A stretch of DNA of 64,000 nucleotides from Huaxiibacter chinensis. Lineage in GTDB: Bacteria > Pseudomonadota > Gammaproteobacteria > Enterobacterales > Enterobacteriaceae. Location of the stretch: positions 372,001 through 436,000 of the forward strand of contig NZ_JAJVHF010000001.1 of the NCBI RefSeq assembly GCF_022171985.1. The letters run 5' to 3'. The stretch's first letter is position 1; the number at the start of each line of letters is the position of its first letter. The position numbers and the translations under genes are program-made. Shown one piece after another: positions 34,693 through 43,250 of this stretch. The notes beneath the pieces are model-generated. The model did not search any database. It was not told the origin of the DNA and was given only the letters and a program-made list of their open reading frames with translations.

Positions 34693-35958
34693 ATGAGCAA
34701 CAATGAATTTCATCAGCGTCGTTTGGCAGCCACCCCTCGCGGCGTGGGCGTGATGTGTAATTTCTTTGCCCAGTCCGCAGAGAACGCTACGTTAACCGAT
34801 GTGGAAGGCAACGAGTATATCGATTTTGCCGCCGGGATTGCCGTCCTTAACACCGGCCATCGCCACCCTGAGCTGGTGGCCGCCGTGGAAAAACAGCTTC
34901 ATCAGTTCACCCACACGGCCTATCAAATCGTGCCGTACGAGAGCTATGTCTCATTAGCCGAGAAGCTCAACGAGCTGGCGCCGATTCAGGGCCAGGCGAA
35001 AACGGCCTTCTTCACCACCGGCGCGGAAGCGGTTGAAAACGCAATTAAGATAGCCCGCGCCCATACCGGGCGCCCTGGGGTAATTGCGTTTGGCGGCGGT
35101 TTCCATGGCCGCACCTATATGACCATGGCACTCACCGGGAAAGTCGCGCCGTATAAACTGGGTTTTGGCCCCTTCCCTGGCTCTGTCTACCATGTGCCCT
35201 ATCCGTCAGCCCTGCACAATGTGACGACGCAGGATGCCATCACGGCTATCGAACGTCTCTTCAAGGCGGATATCGAGGCTAAACAGGTTGCCGCCATCAT
35301 TTTTGAGCCGGTTCAGGGCGAAGGCGGCTTTAACGTCGCGCCAGCAGAGCTGGTGGCCGCGGTTCGCCGCATCTGTGATGAGCACGGCATTGTGATGATT
35401 GCGGATGAAGTCCAGAGCGGATTCGCCCGCACCGGTAAGCTTTTTGCCATGGATCATTATGCCGATAAGCCCGATTTAATGACGATGGCGAAAAGCCTGG
35501 CAGGAGGAATGCCATTATCCGGCGTAGTGGGCAAGGCAGAGATTATGGATGCGCCTGCGCCCGGCGGTCTGGGAGGCACCTATGCCGGTAATCCGCTCTC
35601 CGTTGCCGCCGCGCACGCGGTGCTGAAGATTATCGATAAAGAATCACTGTGCGAACGCGCCCAGCAGCTCGGTGACCGGCTACAGGCCACGCTTGAGGAG
35701 ATTAAAAGCACTACCCCGGCGCTTGCCGCCGTACGTGGCGTAGGATCGATGATCGCGGCAGAATTTTTTGACCCCGGCACGGGCCAGCCGTCTGCGGCCA
35801 TTGCACAGGGTATTCAGCAAAAGGCCCTTGAGCAGGGCTTACTGCTGCTCACCTGCGGGCAGTATGGCAACGTGATCCGCTTCCTGTATCCGCTCACCAT
35901 CCCGGAAGCGCAGTTCAATAAGGCGCTGAAGATCCTTCAGCAGGTGATTCGCGACTAA
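34693..35958 (+). CDS. puuE: 4-aminobutyrate aminotransferase PuuE
   Basis: This 421-residue class III PLP aminotransferase converts GABA to succinate semialdehyde. The PLP lysine is K267 in MAKSLAGGMPLSGV, and the cofactor pocket motifs are TTGAEAVENAIK, FHGRT and IADEVQSGF. It is the last gene of the puuDRCBE operon and is followed by a terminator. A GabT paralog is a possible alternative by sequence, but the cluster position makes PuuE the right call. Confidence 0.96.
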   Translation: MSNNEFHQRRLAATPRGVGVMCNFFAQSAENATLTDVEGNEYIDFAAGIAVLNTGHRHPELVAAVEKQLHQFTHTAYQIVPYESYVSLAEKLNELAPIQGQAKTAFFTTGAEAVENAIKIARAHTGRPGVIAFGGGFHGRTYMTMALTGKVAPYKLGFGPFPGSVYHVPYPSALHNVTTQDAITAIERLFKADIEAKQVAAIIFEPVQGEGGFNVAPAELVAAVRRICDEHGIVMIADEVQSGFARTGKLFAMDHYADKPDLMTMAKSLAGGMPLSGVVGKAEIMDAPAPGGLGGTYAGNPLSVAAAHAVLKIIDKESLCERAQQLGDRLQATLEEIKSTTPALAAVRGVGSMIAAEFFDPGTGQPSAAIAQGIQQKALEQGLLLLTCGQYGNVIRFLYPLTIPEAQFNKALKILQQVIRD

Positions 35959-35972
35959 ACTGGCCTGAAACG

Positions 35973-36006
35973 AAAAAACCCTGCGATATTGCTATCGCAG
36001 GGTTTT
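35973..36006. terminator. Bidirectional terminator between puuE and tRNA-Ser(TGA)
   Basis: A perfect 10-bp stem CCCTGCGATA / TATCGCAGGG with loop TTGC is flanked by six A on the left and four T on the right. It terminates the tRNA gene on the minus strand and probably puuE on the plus strand. Confidence 0.9.
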
Positions 36007-36012
36007 CGAATT

Positions 36013-36100
36013 TGGCGGAAGCGTAGAGATTCGAACTCTAGAACCCTTTCGGGTCGCCGGTTTTCAAGACCGGTGCCTTCAACCGCTCGGCCACGCTTCC
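36013..36100 (-). tRNA. serT: tRNA-Ser (anticodon TGA), copy A
   Basis: This 88-base class II tRNA on the minus strand has 5' GGAAGCGTGGCCGAG, anticodon loop CTTGAAA (anticodon TGA, for UCA codons), a long variable arm, the T arm GTTCGAATC and an encoded CCA (TGG on the plus strand at 36013-36015). It corresponds to E. coli serT, which also lies close to yccA. Confidence 0.96.
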
Positions 36101-36112
36101 AAAGTGAGGCGC

Positions 36113-36141
36113 ACTATAAACATCTATTAGCGCCTTGTAAA
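36113..36141 (-). promoter_or_regulatory. Promoter of tRNA-Ser(TGA) copy A
   Basis: On the minus strand TTTACA (36136-36141) and TATAGT (36113-36118) are 17 bases apart and followed by a GC-rich discriminator. Confidence 0.7.
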
Positions 36142-36193
36142 GCAGGAATTTTTCTAAATTTACGCAGACGCGTAAAGAGACGAAATAAAAAGC

Positions 36194-36228
36194 AAAAAAC
36201 CCTGCGATATTGCTATCGCAGGGTTTTT
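36194..36228. terminator. Terminator of tRNA-Ser(TGA) copy B
   Basis: The 10-bp stem and loop are the same as at 35979-36002, with A residues on the left and five T on the right. On the minus strand it follows copy B directly and separates it from copy A. Confidence 0.9.
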
Positions 36229-36233
36229 AAATT

Positions 36234-36321
36234 TGGCGGAAGCGTAGAGATTCGAACTCTAGAACCCTTTCGGGTCGCCGGTTTTCAAGACCGGTGCCTT
36301 CAACCGCTCGGCCACGCTTCC
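36234..36321 (-). tRNA. tRNA-Ser (anticodon TGA), copy B
   Basis: This 88-base gene is identical to copy A and lies 221 bases from it in the same orientation. It has its own promoter and terminator, so the whole transcription unit is duplicated in tandem. Confidence 0.96.
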
Positions 36322-36333
36322 TAAGTGAGGCGA

Positions 36334-36362
36334 ACTATAAACACCTCACCGCGTGCTGTAAA
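36334..36362 (-). promoter_or_regulatory. Promoter of tRNA-Ser(TGA) copy B
   Basis: On the minus strand TTTACA (36357-36362) and TATAGT (36334-36339) are 17 bases apart. Both boxes equal those of copy A, while the spacer sequence differs. Confidence 0.72.
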
Positions 36363-36466
36363 GACTCCGTGCATTCGTTCGCTTTAAAAATAGCCAAAAC
36401 GCGTTTAATCGGTTGAAAAGACAACGCGTTGACCATTTTCTCAACACACCTTTTGCACGTTACGCC

Positions 36467-38095
36467 TTAGTGTTTTTTGATATACATATCTTTGGTGAAA
36501 TAGTAGCCCAGCTTGTCTGGCGTAAATCCGCCCACCCAGGGTTTGACCAGGTGCGTACGAACGTAGTGATAAACCGGGATTGCAGGGACATCACGCGCCA
36601 GCATATCTTCTGCCTTTTGATAGAAGGCGCCGCGCTCGGCGGAGGTTTTCGCTTTGGCGGCATCAACCAGTGCCCGATCGTAGTCAGCGTTGCTGTACTG
36701 GCTGGTGTTTTCACTGTCGCCAGTACGGAAATTATTCAGGAAGGTCGCGGCATCATCGTAATCTGCGATCCAGGCATAGCGCACCGCATCGAAATTATGC
36801 GTGTGCATCGTGTCCAGCATGGTTTTCCACTCCTGGTTTTGCAGTTTTGCTTCCACGCCCAGGTTTTTCTTCCACATGGAGCTTGCGGCAATCGCAATGC
36901 GCTGATGGGATTCCGAGGTGTTGTAGAGCAGATTAAAACTCAGCGGATGGTTTTCATTGAAGCCGGCTTCATTCAACAGTTTTTTCGCCTCTGCGATACG
37001 CTTATCCATGGGCCAGCTGGCGTAGTCTGGCTTTTTCAGCGTGACGCCGCCGATATCAGGCTGACTGATAAGCCACGCCGGGCGCTGCCCCTGCCCCAAT
37101 ACTTTGTCAGCAATAATGTCTTTATCGAGCGCCAGGTTGAGTGCTTTGCGCACGCGCGGATCGTTAAACGGCGGTCGCGTGGTGTTGAATTCGTAATAGT
37201 AGGTCGCCAGCTGCGGAGAGACATTCAGCTCAGGACCCATCGTTTTCTTAAGCTGATTGAACTGGTTAATCGGGACCGTGTAAACGATATCGATCTCCCC
37301 GGCCTTGTAACGGTTCACGTCGGAGGCTTCAGAGGTAATCGGCAGATAGGTCACCTTATTGATAACCGTATGCGCGTTATCCCAGTAGCGTGGATTGCGT
37401 TCTGCAACGATGCGCTCGTTCACGACCCATTGCGTCAGTTTATACGCCCCGCTGCTGACAAAATGCGCTGGCTGCGTCCACTTGTCACCGTACCGGCCAA
37501 TCAGCACCTTATCTACCGGCACCAGAGACGGGTGCGCCAGCATCGCCAGGAAAGCGGCGTTGGGCTGGGTCAGCGTCACTTCGAGCGTCGTGTCATTTAT
37601 GGCCTTCACGCCCAGGGTATCGGTCCCTTTTTTGCCTTGCGCAATGTCAGCTGCATTCACAATGTGCATGTTGCCTGGGTAGCTGGAGTAAGGCGAGGCC
37701 GTTTTAGGATCGACAAGACGTTGCCAGCTCCACACCACATCCTGCGCCGTAATCGCGGTGCCGTCACTCCATGTCGCCCCAGGGCGTAAATGGAAGGTCC
37801 AGACGGTGTTGTCTTTGTTCTCCCATTTTTCTGCCAGCCGGGGCTGTATAGCCCCCTCAGGCGAGACGCTCACCAGCCCTTCGAACAAATCACTGATGAT
37901 ATTAAATTCGACGTCGCTTTCGACCTTATGCGGATCGAGCGAGGCGGGTTCACTGCCATTATTCCTGACCAGCTCCTGTTTTTCTGCCAGCGCGGTGCCT
38001 GCTGGCACACTGGCTGCCAGAGCCGGTACGCTTGCGCACAGGATCCCCGCAGTCAGTAAAGAACGTGTAAAATGCGTGCGTGATGATGTTTTCAT
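36467..38095 (-). CDS. Oligopeptide/murein peptide-binding protein (OppA/MppA family)
   Basis: This 542-residue periplasmic binding protein of the SBP_bac_5 family has a signal peptide (about 1-27, ending ALA). Family motifs are DPHKVESDVEFNIISDLFEGLV, WTFHLRPGATWSDGTAITAQDVVWSWQRLVDP and YYYEFNTTRPPFNDPRVRKALNLALDK. Length and sequence fit OppA or MppA. No permease or ATPase gene lies nearby, so it probably serves a transporter encoded elsewhere. MppA in E. coli is likewise an orphan binding protein, using Opp. I cannot separate OppA from MppA without a search. Confidence 0.88.
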   Translation of the reverse strand: MKTSSRTHFTRSLLTAGILCASVPALAASVPAGTALAEKQELVRNNGSEPASLDPHKVESDVEFNIISDLFEGLVSVSPEGAIQPRLAEKWENKDNTVWTFHLRPGATWSDGTAITAQDVVWSWQRLVDPKTASPYSSYPGNMHIVNAADIAQGKKGTDTLGVKAINDTTLEVTLTQPNAAFLAMLAHPSLVPVDKVLIGRYGDKWTQPAHFVSSGAYKLTQWVVNERIVAERNPRYWDNAHTVINKVTYLPITSEASDVNRYKAGEIDIVYTVPINQFNQLKKTMGPELNVSPQLATYYYEFNTTRPPFNDPRVRKALNLALDKDIIADKVLGQGQRPAWLISQPDIGGVTLKKPDYASWPMDKRIAEAKKLLNEAGFNENHPLSFNLLYNTSESHQRIAIAASSMWKKNLGVEAKLQNQEWKTMLDTMHTHNFDAVRYAWIADYDDAATFLNNFRTGDSENTSQYSNADYDRALVDAAKAKTSAERGAFYQKAEDMLARDVPAIPVYHYVRTHLVKPWVGGFTPDKLGYYFTKDMYIKKH

Positions 38096-38364
38096 TTCCT
38101 TCGCCTTTTTGTAGGTTTTTTGACGATGCGGAATAACTCTTAGCGCTCTAAGTGAAATAACGCAATATTTTTCAGTAACCTATAAGAGGTTGATCTGAAT
38201 AAATCGTTGAAACCCACATTCGTACTGCGAGAAAGCATTTTTATGAAAGAAACTCCGGACGTGATTGCCTAAGGCCTTGAGTAAAGATGGGTAAAACCAC
38301 TATGAGACTGACGCGGGGTTTCCTATTCTTGCCGTTAATTACATCTGTCATAAGAGAGTGACTC

Positions 38365-39024
38365 ATGGATCGTATTGTTAGTTCTTCCCGCGACCGCACA
38401 TCGCTACTCAGCACGCACAAAGTGCTGCGCAACACCTATTTTATGCTCAGCCTGACGCTGGCGTTTTCGGCTATTACCGCGACGGCCAGCACCGTATTGA
38501 TGCTGCCCTCTCCTGGTCTGATCCTGACGCTGGTGGGGATGTATGGTCTGATGTTCCTGACCTACAAAACGGCAGATAAGCCGGTCGGTATTTTGTCCGC
38601 CTTCGCCTTTACAGGCTTCCTGGGCTACATTCTTGGGCCGATTCTGAATGCCTATCTGTCCGCCGGCATGGGTGACGTGATTGGTATGGCGCTGGGCGGC
38701 ACCGCGCTGGTGTTCTTCTGCTGTTCAGCTTACGTGCTGACCACCCGTAAGGATATGTCATTCCTGGGCGGGATGCTGATGGCGGGTATCGTCATTGTGC
38801 TGGTGGGAATGGTGGCGAACATCTTCCTGCAGCTGCCTGCGCTGCACCTGGCGATCAGTGCGGTGTTTATCCTGATTTCTTCGGGCGCTATCCTGTATGA
38901 AACCAGCAACATCATTCACGGCGGTGAGACTAATTACATCCGCGCCACCGTGAGCCTGTACGTCTCGCTGTACAATATCTTTGTCAGCCTGTTGAGCATC
39001 CTGGGCTTCGCCAGCCGCGATTAA
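38365..39024 (+). CDS. yccA: FtsH protease modulator YccA
   Basis: This 219-residue inner membrane protein has seven membrane segments and belongs to the Bax inhibitor-1 family. In E. coli YccA binds and is degraded by the FtsH protease and can protect SecY. The match includes the soluble N-terminus [25 protein letters not shown], shown here only in part as [16 protein letters not shown]. It stands alone with its own terminator and opens the conserved block running to pyrD. Confidence 0.95.
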   Translation: MDRIVSSSRDRTSLLSTHKVLRNTYFMLSLTLAFSAITATASTVLMLPSPGLILTLVGMYGLMFLTYKTADKPVGILSAFAFTGFLGYILGPILNAYLSAGMGDVIGMALGGTALVFFCCSAYVLTTRKDMSFLGGMLMAGIVIVLVGMVANIFLQLPALHLAISAVFILISSGAILYETSNIIHGGETNYIRATVSLYVSLYNIFVSLLSILGFASRD

Positions 39025-39042
39025 CCCATCAAGCTGTCAATC

Positions 39043-39070
39043 AAGCCCCGCTTATGCGGGGCTTTGTTTT
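39043..39070 (+). terminator. Terminator of yccA
   Basis: The stem AAGCCCCGC / GCGGGGCTT with loop TTAT is followed by TGTTTTTT. Confidence 0.85.
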
Positions 39071-39112
39071 TTGGTAGACTGCCCGGGTTTGTTGACTGAC
39101 GTGTGAATGACT

Positions 39113-39442
39113 ATGTTGAGCTTTAACGGTAAAGAGATCGAAACCGATAACGACGGTTATCTCAAAGAGAGCAGCCAGTGGAGCGAAGCCCTGGCAGAAG
39201 TAATTGCAGAAAAAGAGTCCATTACCCTTTCGCCGGAACACTGGGAAGTGGTGCGTTTTGTGCGGGATTTCTATCTGGAATTTAATACCTCACCCGCGAT
39301 CAGAATGCTGGTCAAGGCGATGGCCAATAAGTTTGGCGAAGAGAAAGGCAACAGTCGCTACCTGTATCGCCTGTTCCCGAAAGGCCCCGCGAAGCAGGCG
39401 ACTAAAATTGCCGGTCTGCCTAAACCCGTAAAGTGTATTTAA
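39113..39442 (+). CDS. tusE: Sulfur relay protein TusE
   Basis: This 109-residue DsrC-family protein is the last sulfur carrier of the Tus relay that supplies MnmA for 2-thiouridine in tRNA. The functional Cys is the penultimate residue in PKPVKCI. The ATG at 39113 gives the E. coli N-terminus and length. The gene overlaps the convergent yccX by four bases at the 3' ends. Confidence 0.95.
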   Translation: MLSFNGKEIETDNDGYLKESSQWSEALAEVIAEKESITLSPEHWEVVRFVRDFYLEFNTSPAIRMLVKAMANKFGEEKGNSRYLYRLFPKGPAKQATKIAGLPKPVKCI

Positions 39443-39720
39443 TAGCGAATACCAAAATTCATGTATTCACGTCCGGGTTGATGAGGCTCCGTCAACACCT
39501 TTTCAACCCGGGCGCTACGGGGGCCACCCGCTTTTAACCAGGCAATCAGCTTTTCAACCTGCTCCGCCTCTCCGCAGGCGAGCACCTCCACGCTGCCGTC
39601 ATCCCTGTTACGCGCATACCCCGTCAGCCCCAGTTCGGTTGCCTGGTGCTGGGTGCTATAGCGAAACCCGACACCCTGTACGGTGCCATGAACCCATGCA
39701 AGGGTGCAGACTTTTGACAT
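39439..39720 (-). CDS. yccX: Acylphosphatase YccX
   Basis: This 93-residue acylphosphatase hydrolyses carboxyl-phosphate bonds such as acetyl phosphate. The active-site Arg is in [11 protein letters not shown] and the catalytic Asn is in [13 protein letters not shown]. The ATG at 39718-39720 begins the domain; the open frame 40 codons upstream overlaps the divergent rlmI gene and is not family-like. It is convergent with tusE. Confidence 0.94.
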   Translation of the reverse strand: MSKVCTLAWVHGTVQGVGFRYSTQHQATELGLTGYARNRDDGSVEVLACGEAEQVEKLIAWLKAGGPRSARVEKVLTEPHQPGREYMNFGIRY

Positions 39721-39814
39721 CTTCCTTCTCCTTATCCATACCAGGCGCGTTGCAATTCCCCACTGAACTCGGGAAAATGGCGGCCAATTCATTGAATAGA
39801 CAGAATAGCAAATT

Positions 39815-41005
39815 ATGAGTGTACGTTTAGTGTTAGCCAAAGGGCGCGAGAAGTCATTACTGCGCCGTCACCCCTGGGTCTTTTCAGGCGCTGTCGCCCG
39901 CATGGAGGGCAAAGCAAGCCTCGGTGAAACCATTGATATTGTTGACCATCAGGGGAAATGGTTAGCGCGCGGCGCCTACTCACCCGCCTCGCAGATTCGT
40001 GCACGCGTCTGGAGTTTTGATAAAGACGAAACCATTGATATCGCCTTCTTCACCCGCCGTTTACAGCAGGCACAGCAGTGGCGTGACTGGCTGGCAAAAC
40101 GTGACGGGCTGGACAGCTACCGTTTAATCGCCGGAGAATCCGACGGCTTACCGGGCGTGACGATTGACCGCTTCGGCAACTTTCTGGTCCTTCAGCTGTT
40201 AAGCGCTGGCGCAGAATATCAACGTGCGGCGTTAATTAGCGCCCTGCAAACGTGCTATCCGGAATGTGCTATCTACGACCGCAGTGACGTGGCCGTGCGT
40301 AAAAAAGAGGGGCTGGAATTGACGCAAGGCACCGTGACCGGTGAATTGCCGCCTGCCCTGCTGCCGATTGAAGAGCATGGAATGAAACTGCTGGTGGATA
40401 TCCAGGGGGGTCACAAAACCGGTTACTACCTTGACCAGCGCGACAGTCGCCTCGCGACCCGCCAGTATGTAAATAACAAACGCGTGCTGAACTGTTTCTC
40501 CTACACCGGCGGTTTTGCCGTCTCTGCCCTGATGGGCGGATGTGCTCAGGTGGTGAGTGTTGATACCTCGCAGGAAGCGCTGGATGTGGCAAAGCAGAAC
40601 GTCGAACTTAACAAGCTGGATCTGAGCAAGGCCGAATTCGTTCGCGACGACGTGTTTAAACTGCTGCGTAAATACCGCGACCAGGGTGAGAAATTCGACG
40701 TTATCGTGATGGACCCGCCGAAGTTTGTGGAGAACAAAAGCCAGCTGATGGGCGCCTGTCGCGGCTATAAAGATATTAATATGCTGGCGATCCAGTTGCT
40801 GAATCCCGGCGGCGTGCTGTTGACCTTCTCCTGTTCCGGCCTGATGACCACAGAATTATTCCAGAAAATTGTCGCCGATGCCGCCGTCGATGCGGGTCGT
40901 GATGTACAATTTATAGAGCAGTTCCGTCAGGCGGCCGATCATCCGGTGATCGCAACCTACCCGGAAGGCCTTTATCTGAAAGGGTTTGCCTGTCGCATCA
41001 TGTAA
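39815..41005 (+). CDS. rlmI: 23S rRNA m5C1962 methyltransferase RlmI
   Basis: This 396-residue SAM-dependent enzyme methylates C1962 of 23S rRNA. It has an N-terminal PUA domain (about 2-80) and a C-terminal Rossmann methyltransferase domain with [12 protein letters not shown], the acidic VDTSQEALD and the catalytic VMDPPKFV and FSCSG motifs. It is divergent from yccX and matches E. coli RlmI (YccW) in length. Confidence 0.96.
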   Translation: MSVRLVLAKGREKSLLRRHPWVFSGAVARMEGKASLGETIDIVDHQGKWLARGAYSPASQIRARVWSFDKDETIDIAFFTRRLQQAQQWRDWLAKRDGLDSYRLIAGESDGLPGVTIDRFGNFLVLQLLSAGAEYQRAALISALQTCYPECAIYDRSDVAVRKKEGLELTQGTVTGELPPALLPIEEHGMKLLVDIQGGHKTGYYLDQRDSRLATRQYVNNKRVLNCFSYTGGFAVSALMGGCAQVVSVDTSQEALDVAKQNVELNKLDLSKAEFVRDDVFKLLRKYRDQGEKFDVIVMDPPKFVENKSQLMGACRGYKDINMLAIQLLNPGGVLLTFSCSGLMTTELFQKIVADAAVDAGRDVQFIEQFRQAADHPVIATYPEGLYLKGFACRIM

Positions 41006-41065
41006 CTTGAAAAGTGGAATGTTGCCCATACATCTTGTGTAAGTAACGTTTCCCGGGAGGTGACT

Positions 41066-41383
41066 ATGATTGCCAGCAAATTCGGTATCGGCCAGCAGGT
41101 CCGCCACATCCTGTTGGGCTATTTGGGCGTGGTCGTGGATATCGACCCGGAATACTCCCTTGAAGAGCCCTCCGCGGATGAGTTGGCGGTCAATGCCGAA
41201 CTGCGCGCCGCGCCGTGGTACCACGTCGTGATGGAAGATGACGAGGGCCAGCCCGTTCACTCCTATCTGGCAGAAGCCCAGCTTAGCAGTGAGCCGAAGC
41301 GAGATCATCCGGAGCAGCCCTCCATGGATGAACTCGCCCGGACTATCCGCCAACAGCTCCAGGCGCCGCGCCTGCGCAACTAA
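41066..41383 (+). CDS. hspQ: Heat shock protein HspQ
   Basis: This 105-residue YccV-type protein matches E. coli HspQ, a hemimethylated-DNA-binding protein that also acts as a specificity factor for the Lon protease. The conserved FGIGQQVRH and [13 protein letters not shown] segments are present. The ATG at 41066 follows GGGAGG and gives the E. coli N-terminus. In E. coli it is sigma-32 dependent. Confidence 0.94.
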   Translation: MIASKFGIGQQVRHILLGYLGVVVDIDPEYSLEEPSADELAVNAELRAAPWYHVVMEDDEGQPVHSYLAEAQLSSEPKRDHPEQPSMDELARTIRQQLQAPRLRN

Positions 41384-41395
41384 CTCCCTGAAATT

Positions 41396-41422
41396 GCCCG
41401 GTCGATGACCGGGCTTTTTTTT
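41396..41422. terminator. Terminator between hspQ and yccU
   Basis: The stem GCCCGGTC / GACCGGGC with loop GAT is followed by eight T residues. It sits between two convergent genes. Confidence 0.87.
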
Positions 41423-41834
41423 ATTTCGCCAGCCCCAGGCGGGGAATGTCAATCGCCGGGCAGCGATCCATCACCACCTTCAGCCCGGCTTCCCGCGCCA
41501 GCACCGCGGCCTGTTCATTTATCACGCCTAGCTGCATCCATAAGGTTTTTGCCCCAATGGCGATGGCTTCTTGCGCCACGCCCCACGCCGCTTCGGACTG
41601 GCGGAACACATCGACCATATCAACCTTTTCTGGCACCTCGGCAAGCGTGGCGTATCCCTGTTGACCCAGCAGCGTTTTACCTGCCACCTTTGGCGATACG
41701 GGGATCACGTGATAACCCTGATCAAGAAGATACTTCATAACCCGATAGCTTGGGCGGTCAGGCTTGTCGCTGGCACCCACCAGCGCAATCGTCCGGGTTG
41801 AGGTCAGAATGTCGACCAGCTCGTTATCTTTCAT
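41421..41834 (-). CDS. yccU: CoA-binding domain protein YccU
   Basis: This 137-residue cytosolic protein has a CoA-binding Rossmann-like fold with the motif [15 protein letters not shown] at the N-terminus and [13 protein letters not shown] near residue 95. It matches E. coli YccU. Ligand and role are unproven. It is convergent with hspQ. Confidence 0.92.
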   Translation of the reverse strand: MKDNELVDILTSTRTIALVGASDKPDRPSYRVMKYLLDQGYHVIPVSPKVAGKTLLGQQGYATLAEVPEKVDMVDVFRQSEAAWGVAQEAIAIGAKTLWMQLGVINEQAAVLAREAGLKVVMDRCPAIDIPRLGLAK

Positions 41835-42006
41835 TATGTTTCTCCTGGCTTTTTTTTAAGTGTATGCCATAGGGGGGATCTCCACCACGCATCCCATACG
41901 TCCGCATGAGGGCAAACGGATAAAATATGTCTATATGTTAGTAAACATGATTGTCGAAAAATTTTGATACATTATTGCACGATCCCTTTCCTGACAGGAG
42001 CGCCCT

Positions 42007-42669
42007 ATGAAGACCGGCATTGTCTCTGCTTTCGTCATGTTAGTGATGCCGATCTGCGTATATGCCACGACGCTACGTTTATCTACCGACATCGATTTAT
42101 TGGTCCTGGACGGAAAAAAAGTCTCCAGCTCATTGCTGCGGGGGGCGGACAGTATTGAACTGGATAACGGTCCGCATCAGATTGTCTTTCGCGTCGAGAA
42201 AACTATCCGCCTTTCCGGCCACGAGCAGCGTCTGTACATCTCCCCGCCGCTGGTTATGAGCTTTAACACAGAAAAAATCAGCCAGGTCAATTTTAACCTT
42301 CCCGGTCTGAACAGCCTGAAGGACACCGAAGCCTTTGAAGCGGCCCCCAGAATGGCGTTGCTCGACGGGGATGCCATGCCCATTCCCGTGAAGCTCGATA
42401 TCCTGGCCCTTACCCGCACGCCTAAAGGCATCGATTATGAGGCGGAGACTGAACGGTACAACAAAGCGGGTAAGAGCGCGTCGCTGCCCCAGTTTGCGAC
42501 CATGATGGCCGACGACAGTACCCTGTTATCAGGCGTATCCGAACTGGATGTCATCCCCCCTCAGTCCCAGACGCTGACAGAGCAGCGGTTGAAATTCTGG
42601 TTCCAGCAGGCCGATCCCGACACGCGTGCCCGGTTTTTGCAATGGACCAGGCAACAACCTTCGTCCTGA
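42007..42669 (+). CDS. csgI: Curli synthesis inhibitor CsgI (YccT)
   Basis: This 220-residue UPF0319 (DUF2057) periplasmic protein has a signal peptide (about 1-20). It matches E. coli YccT, which is reported to inhibit curli assembly by acting on CsgA in the periplasm. Family features include [18 protein letters not shown] and [11 protein letters not shown]. The curli secretion gene csgG lies at the other end of the window, so the target pathway is encoded by this genome. Confidence 0.92.
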   Translation: MKTGIVSAFVMLVMPICVYATTLRLSTDIDLLVLDGKKVSSSLLRGADSIELDNGPHQIVFRVEKTIRLSGHEQRLYISPPLVMSFNTEKISQVNFNLPGLNSLKDTEAFEAAPRMALLDGDAMPIPVKLDILALTRTPKGIDYEAETERYNKAGKSASLPQFATMMADDSTLLSGVSELDVIPPQSQTLTEQRLKFWFQQADPDTRARFLQWTRQQPSS

Positions 42670-42749
42670 GCCGCATTTTTTTGCCCTTGCTCTTGCAGCC
42701 TGCGTCGCTTCCCGTCATCGTGTAAGAAGTTAATCTGACGGAAGATATT

Positions 42750-43208
42750 ATGGAACTGACAACACGCACGCTCCCGGAGCGTAAGCACATTGCGCTGGTG
42801 GCGCACGATCACTGTAAACAGATGCTGTTGAACTGGGTGCGCCGCCACCAGCCTTTGCTGGCGCAACATGCGCTTTCCGCAACCGGCACCACCGGGAATC
42901 TGATTCACCGGGAAACCGGGCTGGAAGTCAACGCAATGCTCAGCGGCCCGCTGGGGGGCGATCAGCAGGTGGGAGCACAAATCTCGGAAGGTAAAATTGA
43001 TGTGATGATCTTCTTCTGGGATCCGCTTAATGCCGTACCGCACGATCCGGATGTCAAAGCCCTGTTGCGTCTGGCCACTGTCTGGAATATCCCCGTCGCC
43101 ACGAACCTGTCGACAGCCGACTTTATTATCGAGTCGCCGCAGTTCAATAAGCCGATTGATATTCTGATCCCGGACTACCCACGCTATCTGGCCGATCGGT
43201 TGAAGTGA
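42750..43208 (+). CDS. mgsA: Methylglyoxal synthase MgsA
   Basis: This 152-residue enzyme converts dihydroxyacetone phosphate to methylglyoxal, a bypass that relieves sugar phosphate stress. H19 in VAHDHCK, the phosphate loop GTTGN (46-50) and the catalytic D71 in GPLGGDQQ are all in place. It acts in the cytosol as a hexamer. It lies between csgI and the convergent helD. Confidence 0.97.
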   Translation: MELTTRTLPERKHIALVAHDHCKQMLLNWVRRHQPLLAQHALSATGTTGNLIHRETGLEVNAMLSGPLGGDQQVGAQISEGKIDVMIFFWDPLNAVPHDPDVKALLRLATVWNIPVATNLSTADFIIESPQFNKPIDILIPDYPRYLADRLK

Positions 43209-43215
43209 TCCTCTG

Positions 43216-43246
43216 CCGGGCAGACCTGCGCCTGCCCGGCCTTTTC
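43216..43246. terminator. Terminator between mgsA and helD
   Basis: The 9-bp stem GCCGGGCAG / CTGCCCGGC is followed by CTTTT. It lies between two convergent genes. Confidence 0.7.
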
Positions 43247-43250
43247 GTCG

